Positions 10,901-18,800 of a DNA stretch of 21,719 bases are shown here, piece after piece (position 1 is the stretch's first letter; each line of letters starts with the position of its first letter). Origin of the DNA: Hypsibius dujardini (taxonomy: Eukaryota; Tardigrada; Eutardigrada; Parachela; Hypsibiidae); NCBI GenBank assembly GCA_001579985.1, contig LRSR01010258.1, forward strand, positions 1-21,719. Direction: 5' to 3'. The translations under genes were made by a program, and so were the position numbers. Below the pieces are notes generated by a model. That model ran no database searches, had not been told where the DNA came from, and saw only the letters and a list, made by a program, of their open reading frames with translations.

Positions 10901-12511
10901 AATGTGAAACGCTGATGGAATGAGCGGGGCCGCTTGTCAAAGAAACTAAAGGTGGTAGGGCCACTTCAGTGAACCAGACTCAATTCTGAAATCTATGCTT
11001 CGTTTCTCGGTCTAAATATTTTTAAAAAGCAGTCAAACTTCACACAAATCAATGTAGCTATCTTTCGAGCTTAAAATATTGTTAGTAAAGTAGATCGGGC
11101 ATAAGGCGACGGCAATTTTCGGATGCTGAGTGTATAATCGAAGCGAGATGATCTTTAGCCCCTGGACTCTGGAAGTGGAGCAAGAAATGCCATTGAAATT
11201 GTGGAGATTTTCTCCACCCTCATCATCGAGCGTGATAGTGCGCTGCTTGCGTCGGGGCAGTGTGGGCCGTGCAGCGGAAGCCAACTCGTGGATAGAATCG
11301 CCAACCGCACCTTCAGCATCAGCAGTGGGAGGGTTTACTTCACCGCCGGTGGAATTCGCCTGATCAATACGGAAATGTTCGCCTTCAATACCTCCACGCT
11401 TTCGTTGCAGGCACGTTGTGGGTCAATCACAAGTTGATGAATTCAAGATACATTTTCTTTTCTCGTTGACAAATTAAGGAGGGGAGTGCAAGCCTCGCGG
11501 GCTGGGGAGGGGCAAGCTTAAACATTTAAAAAATCTCAAAATTTTTGCTCCTCGCATTGCGGAGAGTAGCAAAACTATTTTAAACGCTTTATAATTTAAA
11601 AAGTTTCAAATTTCTGTCCCCCCCTCCATCCCGAGTCGTGGGGAGGGGTCAAAATCATTTTAAACCCTTCAGCATTTAAAACTACTCTAAATTTCTGCCC
11701 TTCCCCCTGCATCACAGGGGCCAGGGCAATGTTATTTTAAACTTTTACATTTTAAAAGCCTCAGCCCTTCTGCCTCAACCCCCCCCCCCCCCCCCGCATC
11801 GCGGGAGGAGGAATCAAAATCATTTTAAGCGTCGGGGGAGGATCAATGGCCCGGTCGGCGCAACGGTCAATCCGCCACAGTATTTAAGTAACGGCATTGT
11901 CGTTCTCCTTTAGACAATCGGAGTATTCGACAGCACGAAGCAGCGGTTCACTTTCTATGAAAACAAGACCGTTCCCTGGCCGACGTCAGACGGTTCGCCG
12001 CCCGCTGATGTGCCGGATTGCGGCTTCACTGGACAAGAAGGACGCTGTGCCGCGGAAAGTTCGTTCAGTAACTGAGCTCGTGCATCTATGGGTGCCGGTT
12101 TTATCAAAGCAAAATGTTCTTAAAAAGCTTTTGCGTGTGGACACTAAATATCTAAGTTTCATTCCTTCAAACAAGAAGGGCGTAAGCAAATAATTTTTAA
12201 AAGATTTTACTTGAATTTCAATAAAACATTCATTTCTTTGACTGAAGAGTTTTCAGTATTGGAATAATTCCCAATCAAAACTTTCATTTACAGGGACTTC
12301 GACGATAATTACAGCTCTGTCGACGGCAGCGGGTTGTATCTTATTGCTGGCTGGATCGGCTTATTATCGCTGGTTCAGGCAGCAAATCTTCGAATCGGCA
12401 AATTATTGGGTTCTCCAACGGAAGGATCTCGTTCTTCCGGGCTACACCTGCCAATCCCGGATATCACTGCTGTTTTCTTGCATGAGTTTAAAATCTCAAA
12501 ATATTAATTGA
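8000..12511 (+). CDS. Copy 2: intact single-pass receptor with ANF-type ectodomain and short tail (NPR-C-like)
   Basis: Nine exons: 8000-8330, 8567-8636, 8711-9021, 9603-9646, 9834-9953, 10039-10176, 11159-11410, 11914-12067 and 12294-12511. They join into 545 residues without a stop. The start ATG at 8000 opens a hydrophobic signal peptide (MFLLFQSV, then LITITCALTQ). The ectodomain has the ANF-receptor pattern (CYAIVETGCND; LLDRNNWYHVTVV; RIANRTF), about nine N-glycosylation sequons, and a membrane-proximal Cys pair (DCGF, EGRC). Exon 9 adds one membrane span (STAAGCILLLAGSAYY) and a 47-residue tail containing WVLQRKDLVLP. Kinase-homology and cyclase domains are absent. Size and layout match the natriuretic-peptide clearance receptor type. 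A role in binding or clearing a peptide is inference; the ligand is unknown. The intron 7 donor is GC. The upstream ATG at 7949 is in frame but is rejected, because the signal peptide and the conservation begin at 8000. Confidence 0.78.
10580..10830. repeat. AT-rich ACTAAA/TTTAGT block, intron 6 of copy 2
   Basis: This is the counterpart of the copy 1 block. The left end (agcgactagtccac in copies 1 and 3) has been lost here. Confidence 0.38.
11411..11913 (+). other. Copy 2 intron 7 with GC donor
   Basis: CAG|gcacgt is the only junction that keeps exon 7 in frame with exon 8. The match to the known GC-donor consensus (AG|GCAAGT) is good. The 503-bp length is mostly minisatellite. Confidence 0.68.
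11500..11850. repeat. Minisatellite of about 80 bp units in intron 7, copy 2
   Basis: Units alternate a C-run, GCATCGCGGG, a G-run, then AAAATCATTTTAAACG and CATTTAAAAAGCCTCAAA. Landmarks at 11554, 11635, 11709 and 11796 give a period of 74-87 bp and four or more units. The stretch CCCCGCATCGCGGGG is self-complementary with a 3-nt loop, so each unit can form a G/C stem. A run of about 17 C precedes the last unit. Confidence 0.6.
12294..12511 (+). CDS. Copy 2 exon 9: transmembrane span and cytoplasmic tail
   Basis: The acceptor tttacag joins phase-1 exon 8 to give an Arg codon (A + GG), followed by TSTIITALSTAAG and about 20 hydrophobic residues. RWFRQQ marks the cytoplasmic face by the positive-inside rule. 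The tail carries ENYWVLQRKDL-type juxtamembrane sequence (here SANYWVLQRKDL), as found just before the kinase-homology domain in receptor cyclases, then GYTCQSR and a TGA at 12509-12511. The overlapping frame that starts DFDDNYSS and is also open is a shadow: it would place charged residues across the membrane segment and does not fit the exon 8 phase. Confidence 0.7.
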
Positions 12512-12520
12512 ATTGTCACT

Positions 12521-12646
12521 ACACTAAGAGTACTCGAAGCTCAGTTATTTGGCAATGTTTATTTGGATATTTCAAACTCGCTAATCTTCCGAGGTTTGCA
12601 TGCCCGTGAAACGGTGATACTAGGACACGCCCGCTGGCTTACTTAA
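12521..12646 (+). pseudogene. Copy 2 possible kinase-homology remnant (in predicted 3' UTR)
   Basis: An open frame, offset from the transmembrane exon frame, reads TLRVLEAQLFGNVYLD and ends at TAA 12644-12646. Residues are conserved with copies 1 and 3, which suggests past coding. It is cut off from the receptor by the TGA at 12509 and by the frame offset. Assignment to the kinase-homology N-lobe is a weak inference. Confidence 0.35.
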
Positions 12647-12805
12647 GGCTGCGTCCCTTAATATGAGTTTTAATGTGTCCGGATTTCGGCGCAGACAGAA
12701 ACTCACACTTTTACGGAGAAAAATGTCACCCTTAACCTAGGACATAAAAAATCCGCTGCAGACTTTTTTTGCATAAGGGCCACACAAAATTCTTCCGCAC
12801 CCATA

Positions 12806-12811
12806 AATAAA
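12806..12811 (+). terminator. Candidate polyadenylation signal of copy 2
   Basis: AATAAA lies about 295 bases after the predicted stop. Such hexamers are frequent in AT-rich DNA, so support is weak. Confidence 0.25.
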
Positions 12812-13036
12812 ATCCTGGTGCTGACAAAAAATGTATCTTCAGAATTTTTTATATGTGAAGGACATGGTTTTGTGTGTCAGGATGTGTGAGAGTAATTCTG
12901 GTCGGACAAAGACTAAAAATCTTTTATTAAGGGTCGCCTTCGCTAATCTCAACTCACACCGACCATTCAGAAGACATAACACACAATTACAATTAGCGAG
13001 CAAATGACCGAAAAAGTAGCTCTTAGGCTGCTTTTC

Positions 13037-13135
13037 AAACTGGTTAATCTCTCCAGTTTTGAAGGTCACCGAGAAAAAGCAGTGTAAGAGCTACTTTTCT
13101 TGGTGACCTTAAAAACTGGAGAGATTAGCCAGTTT
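13037..13135. repeat. Foldback hairpin with 41-bp arms
   Basis: Arms at 13037-13077 and 13095-13135 are reverse complements apart from about three mismatches, around a 17-nt loop. Copy 3 has a single arm near 21348-21399, so copy 2 gained an inverted duplication. It lies just upstream of the isolated kinase-homology exon. It could be a small foldback element or the relic of an inverted duplication; an RNA copy would form a hairpin of about 99 nt. Confidence 0.75.
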
Positions 13136-13191
13136 GAAATAGCGGAATAATCGCTGCAAAATAAACGAGCTTTGAATACCTTACTGCACAG

Positions 13192-13330
13192 TAATCCTTT
13201 CCGTTCGGAACGGGCTGCTTTTGTCGCAATCGGCGCAATTGGATTTGACTTATTCGATAGCTCACAAAATACTGGTTTGCTGGACAATAGTAAAGTGTGT
13301 GCAGCCGGATCCCTTAAAGATATGTCCAAG
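13192..13330 (+). pseudogene. Copy 2 kinase-homology exon, isolated
   Basis: This is a 139-bp open segment between a gcacag acceptor and an aag|gtagga donor. It enters in phase 1 and leaves in phase 0. It encodes NPFRSERAAFVAIGAIGFD, then DSSQNTGLLDNSKVCAAG and SLKDMSK. NPF...IGA followed by CxxGSLKD is the order seen in receptor guanylate cyclases (N-x-NPFIGA, then EYCxxGSLxDxL). It lies 0.7 kb past the predicted stop of copy 2. No further kinase-homology or cyclase exons follow before copy 3 starts, so it is probably a relic of a longer ancestor. An alternative transcript that skips the exon 9 stop cannot be excluded. Confidence 0.5.
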
Positions 13331-15188
13331 GTAGGAAAAGGAGCAAGCCGTTTTTATTACAAAATGTATTTATTCTTAAACCAACTAAAATGATGGAAAA
13401 TATCCACCGTTCCTGCTCACGCCAAACTTGTAGAGGGCGGGGTATCACCCTTTCATGACCCCCGGGATTTCAAAACATATTGTAACAAGGATTGGGCTCT
13501 AGACGAATGATGAACTAAGCCAGTCAACCTTTGAACCATTAGAATTGGTCCAAGCCTTCTGAAGAGAGGCCTCAAACAGCAACTGGGGGAGATGGAAAAG
13601 CAACCGTGTGGTAGAAATTTTAATACAGACTAATGAACTATCAAGAATGAAGAATTGAATTGCGAGCAAATCAGAGCTGAAATGTCAGCTGCCGCTAACA
13701 GGCGGCACAATAGATTATAAGCATTTATAAAAGGGCCCACATCAATCAGACAATCAGTGATACACATGCTCTACGTAATAATATTCAAAGACTTTGGTTT
13801 TTCCTTCAAATGTAGACCATTTCTGAACGGTCTACCTTCGATATTTTGGGCAAAAAAAGAAGCAAACTTTGAAAGCCAATCAAACGTAATTTTGTTTTTA
13901 ATTCGGGAGAGGCCTTAGCAAATCCGACTCAACATACTAACAAGAACAGGAACGCTGCTCAGTTTTATTATGAGCAGGCATGATATCTGATATAACTGTT
14001 TCCGAAGGAAGCAGACAGAACAACCAGGGGCAGGGGAGTAAGTATTCCTTATTGGCATCATTGATACCGAAGGTGAACCCCAGCCGCGGAACGGCCACAA
14101 ATCCACTTAAAAAAAAATGCAGTTTCACAAAAGAGGCGAGAAAGAGTTGCAATGTGAAAGAGGAAACTGTAGAGAATAAAGGGTGTGCAACGCTATTCAT
14201 AGTCGCGCTGGACCATACGCGAACAATTCAAGAAGCATTCGGCGAAACATGAGCAGTCGCCACACTTAGAGGGTGTGGTCCGGCGAGACAAAATACGGAG
14301 AAGTCTTCATTAGTTATAAGCAGATTTAGGGAACTAAATCTTTCCCAGTAATTTCCGTAAACAGTACTAAACTCGGAATCTTATGTTTTGAAAGAGGTGA
14401 GTTCATTTTGGCATGATTTTGCATGATTGTGGTTGCATCATTCGAATTCGAGAGGATGCTCTTGTTAAAGAAATGCCTGGACGCACCAGTGGTGGTCTGA
14501 AACGTGAATACAATATATTTTGTTGCCGAAAATTCCCCACCTGGGCTTCATTGTGATTTAAGTGTTTTCACCTTTACGCTTCACGTACCAAACCCTGATT
14601 TTTGAAGAAGCATTTCCAGCAACGCGTTAGACGTGATTCCAGCATTAAATCAATGTGACTGATATTTTCTTAACTTGACCTTTATGCTCGTTGTCTGGAA
14701 GCCTATTGGAAGCCCCACTGCACATTTCCGTTGAGTGATTACATTTGTGTCGTCACCCTTGTTTTAACATGACATGTTATCCACACATCCCGTCGGCATT
14801 TGGAAATCAATCAAATGACACCCCTTCGTTTCCTACCTCGACATTTCGTATCCGGATACAATTCATACCCAGACATACTGTACCCCGACAATTTGCACGC
14901 ATAGACATCAAAACCCATCAAGATATATTTCTTATTCTGACCAGTCGCGTATAGATTTATGGTTTTCTAATTTCAGAACCGATGAAACCCGGTACTTTGA
15001 CAGACTAGCCCTAACCTTTATCCTTTCTGCAGACTGTTGTGAGTGAGAACCTTCCTGAGCATTCAGAAAACAAATGACGGCATTTAAACTAATGCCACTC
15101 AGCTGACTGAATTGTTGTTCGACGACCGTTGTCAGCAGATTATGTTTTTTTGGTGCGCAAAGAGCACAGAGTCCCTAGCCTCGCATCT
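13331..15188. other. Non-coding spacer between copy 2 and copy 3
   Basis: About 13340-14480 has no counterpart in the copy 1/2 spacer. From about 14473 similarity to copy 1's remnant flank (caatatattttgtt, 7306 region) resumes briefly. A second stretch, about 14560-15180, is again unique. The open stretches on both strands around 13937-14252 match no family I recognise and overlap each other antisense. The insert may be one or more mobile elements. Confidence 0.4.
14840..14953 (-). repeat. Inverted array of the same 15-bp repeat
   Basis: Units such as GACATTTCGTATCCGGA, TACAATTCATACCCA (14857-14871), GACATACTGTACCCC (14872-14886), GACAATTTGCACGCATA (14887-14903) and GACCAGTCGCGTATA (14939-14953) are the reverse complement of the consensus TGGGTACGAATTGTC. 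With the plus-strand array at 15340-15505 they form an inverted pair about 390 bp apart. It is absent upstream of copy 2. Confidence 0.55.
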
Positions 15189-15659
15189 CTTGGCCGAGGA
15201 TACGAAAATAAATGAAGTATTCGAGATGATAATATTGAGATTCAAGGCAGCGCCATTGAGGGTCGAGAGGGTTCTATGCACGCGCGAACACTGTTTCCGG
15301 CGGGGGGAATACCAATTGTTATACATATCATATGCAATACCGGTACCCAATGTACTTTTGTATGTAGTGTCCGGTTTCGAATTGTCTTCTTATGATTTGT
15401 CAGATCGTACGAAATGTCTTTGATCACGATATGCTTGGGTACTAACTATCTGGATACAATTTATCTGGGTGCGACCTGTCCGCGCACGAAATACATATAG
15501 ACATGTTAGCAGATCAACCTAAGCAGGCAACCAACACGCAATCTCTTGAGACGTTCTCAACAACAATGCATGATTTATCTTTTCACGGGACATCCACACC
15601 ATAGTAGCGTCTGCATTTTAAGTAGCGCATTACCATTAATTCATCATGTGAAAAGGCTC
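15189..15659 (+). promoter_or_regulatory. Conserved upstream region of copy 3
   Basis: This is the counterpart of 7367-7834. The similarity starts abruptly at ctcttggccg, just where copy 2's upstream region abuts the remnant of copy 1. In copy 3 it is preceded by about 650 bp absent upstream of copy 2. Confidence 0.45.
15340..15505 (+). repeat. Degenerate 15-16 bp tandem repeat upstream of copy 3
   Basis: This is the same array as upstream of copy 2, in the same orientation and at the same distance from the TATA box, with very few substitutions. Confidence 0.6.
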
Positions 15660-15687
15660 TATAAAACAAAAACAATATTGCATATCA
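15660..15687 (+). promoter_or_regulatory. Core promoter of copy 3
   Basis: TATAAA at 15660-15665 and TCAGTG with the candidate start A at 15687 keep the 27-base spacing. TCAGT is the classic arthropod-type initiator. The 5' UTR would be about 135 nt to the ATG at 15822. Together with the copy 2 promoter, this shows that copies have their own promoters and do not share one. Confidence 0.58.
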
Positions 15688-15821
15688 GTGTCCGATCTGC
15701 GGATCAATCTATGACATTCTTTCATAATCAAAATCACAACCTATACTCCCGATTTGCTAGCACTGCTCATCATTGCCCAGCCGCTTTTTTAAACTGGCCG
15801 GGTTTTTTCCAAAACGACACA

Positions 15822-18800
15822 ATGTTCTTGCTCTTTCAATCCGTGACATTTCTTAATGTGATAGCCATTACGTGCGCGTTAACCCAAAAAACAAAGATTG
15901 AGGTGCTCGTGACCCTGCAGTACGAGATGCCGGGCTATGTGACCAATGCCGTGTTCATGTCGCCGACCTTCGAAGTGGCCCGGGATGAGGTTATGAAGCG
16001 TCACGGAGGTCAGTACAACGTGAGTGTTCGTTATTTTCAGCACAAAGATCACCATACGTGCGACGATATCAACGGAGACGCCGTGGCGAACGTTTCGGAA
16101 TATTTGTTCCGACATCGACGTGAAGATACATGTTATGCTATAGTTGAAACAGGTAATGGCTACAAATGTATTATGACATCACTCTCAGCATCTTGTTTAC
16201 ACTGGCTTTCATCTCATCCAGTTCGCGATGAATGTGTCCGTTTCCGGATGCAGTAATTATGAATAACTTTCTAAAGCTTTCAGTCCACAGAGTTGCCTTG
16301 CGGAATGTGTTACAGTTACAAACAGGGGATAATTTCGAAGGTTATTAGACGGGGGGGGGGCTACTCAGGGAGCTTGCCTGTTTTGCTACCAGAAAAATAA
16401 TTCTAAAACAATGGTCTATTTGGCACCGTATTCGTCCTTCATCAGTACTGTAAGTTTTGTAAACTCAGTGTTTAACAAAACTAATGAAATTTATTTTGTT
16501 TCTCCATTTGCAGAATTTTTAAACTTACTCTAAAAACATTTTTTAGTCCCAATAAAATTAGTGTCATAAATGGTACTCTGTCTGGTCACCTTTTTGCTTC
16601 AAGGAATAAAGCTGTTAAGTTAAGTTAAGCTAAGTTATAAGCTGCTTTTTTATTCAATATGAAACGGTATTTCCGATAATAAATGTAACCTTTATCGATT
16701 TATCAGGGGAGAACAGAGGCGGATAAAAATGACACTAGACGGTCAGGTTAGGCTTTGAAACTTCGACGTGCCACTGGGTGGTCCGTTTTTCAAAGAGATC
16801 TGGGGCTAGGATCGAAATTTTCAATAGCTCAGTTCAACAGCCCATAGCTCCCTCTCACTGTTCCTAGCAAATATTTAGCTGAAGGTCGCTCTTTCCTCAT
16901 CCTGTATGTGTTTTGTTAGGTTGCAATGATCAGAACGGGCTGTCTAGTTTTGCCACTGCTCTGGATGTCTTGGTTTTCACTTTGAATATGTAGGTTGATT
17001 GGAAGTGATTTATCTCACAATAAACAGTTCTGATTTTTGGACATGTATAAATGTATGTTGTAGGGATTCAATGGCAAAAGATTTTCTAACTCCAAAATCG
17101 GCGCCGGCGACAACCGTTTCAAGCGGTGCTTCATCCATCAGTTTTTGTATGGCTTTGGTGGAGCTACTAAACCGGAACAATTGGTATCATGTGACCGTCG
17201 TGATAGAAACCTCAACCACCATCACTCGGTTCTATCAGACGTCATGGAGGTTCCTGCTGGAGGTCACGAAGCACTCGGGCTTTAACTTTCAAATGGTGCC
17301 GCTTAACGTGGACAATATCATTTCCACCCCTGACTTGATGAAAATTCTGGCGGAATCTAAGCTGCGGAGCCGAGGTATGTGCAATAAAAAATGCTGGAAA
17401 AGGTTTTACAAGGAAATAATTGGGATTTTGAATCCAGGCCCTAAATCGTAATATTGCAAATTGAGTGATTCTAGTATATGTGTTTTACAAACAACACTAA
17501 ACGCTTTTTGATTGAAGGGCTTGTGCGTGCTGAAAAAAATTAGCATTTATTTATTCACAATAGACTTGGCGGACTTTTGCAGTCAATGTTTACATGCATA
17601 GTTCGGGCCATCAAGCCTATTGAAAACTAACTAAAAAAACTGCCTCGCGGCAATAAAAAAGTTAAATTTTATAAGATTTGGGGGGGGGTGGGATAAGCAA
17701 ATAGTCCAAAAGGTAGATGACGGTGTCAGTCTCCTGTCCGCTTGGCAAGGTTCTCTGCAGGTGTGATGATCCGCGAGCAGTTCTTGAGTAATCCAGAGAT
17801 CCTCAGGGAATACTAGGAACAGCGGCCTGGAAAGGTCTCTAGTGAACACAGACACGATACCCGGCTCAATTAGCATGTCTGAGCCGAAGGAACGAAAAAA
17901 AAACGAGACACACGAGGAAAAGTGTCTTATTATTATTACTGTGAAAAAATTTTATCTAGATGGCGCTACACTGCACACAACTCGCAATCGAAACCAGAAG
18001 AGAGAAATAACACTAGAACAGCGTATTAATCAGAACAGAGTGGCTCATCACAATCTTGAAGGTTTTGTATACTGTAATGTGTTCTTGTTGCAGTCTATGT
18101 TCTACTCTCCACGGCCAAGCTCGCACTCCGTATCATGGTAAAAAATGAACACTTTTTTGGAATATCGAATACCCTTTTATCACCAGATTCTCGTCTTCAT
18201 TCTTGCTTGTATAAAAGGGCAGAAGAACTGCTTGCGCTGACGAAAATAAACAATATTCCGACAATTGCACCAGAATATTAATGAACCCATTATTGACCGT
18301 CTAAGGTGTTATTTGTGCGTACAGACAATATCCCTCAATTTCGTTTTTGAAGGGACTGACTGATGCCCTGGGTATGTCAAACGGGGAGTATGTTTTCATC
18401 AACGTTCAACCTATCCGTACTACCGCCTATGGCGTGCCTGCGCAGTTTGCCCGTCTTGCGAACAACACATCGGTAGGAGCCTGCAGCGTTGGAGAAGAAG
18501 CGAAAAAAAATAAGGATGTTGTAATTTCGGCTTTGCGATATGTTTTTTGCAGAATCTGAATGCATCGAGGTCGCTGATTTTCCTCGTTCCGCAATCGCAC
18601 TCTCCGACAGCTAAAACTCTGGCTGATGTCAACGAAAAAATATCCAATCTTACGCTTACTCAATATAATTACTCTTATAATGGGGTTCCGGTAAGTACAG
18701 TACCGTACAGTAAAATCCTCTCCATTTTCCACATATAAATGTACAGTAGAAGATGAAAGGTCGGGGGACTATGCTATACGATGAGCATCGGAAGCAAAAA

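Noticed and set aside
12484-12495. Slippery heptamer T TTA AAA in the tail of copy 2, suggesting -1 ribosomal frameshifting into the kinase-homology-like frame
   Set aside because: It is absent from copies 1 and 3, and the -1 frame in copy 2 hits TAA within about five codons, so it could not reach the downstream segment.
13812-13835. Hairpin GTAGACC / GGTCTAC as a regulatory stem
   Set aside because: A 7-bp stem with a 10-nt loop is expected by chance in a window this size and has no poly-T or gene end nearby.
15546-16256. A longer start upstream of the copy 3 signal peptide
   Set aside because: The extension runs through the TATA box and predicted 5' UTR and is broken in copy 2. The ATG at 15822 begins a typical signal peptide.
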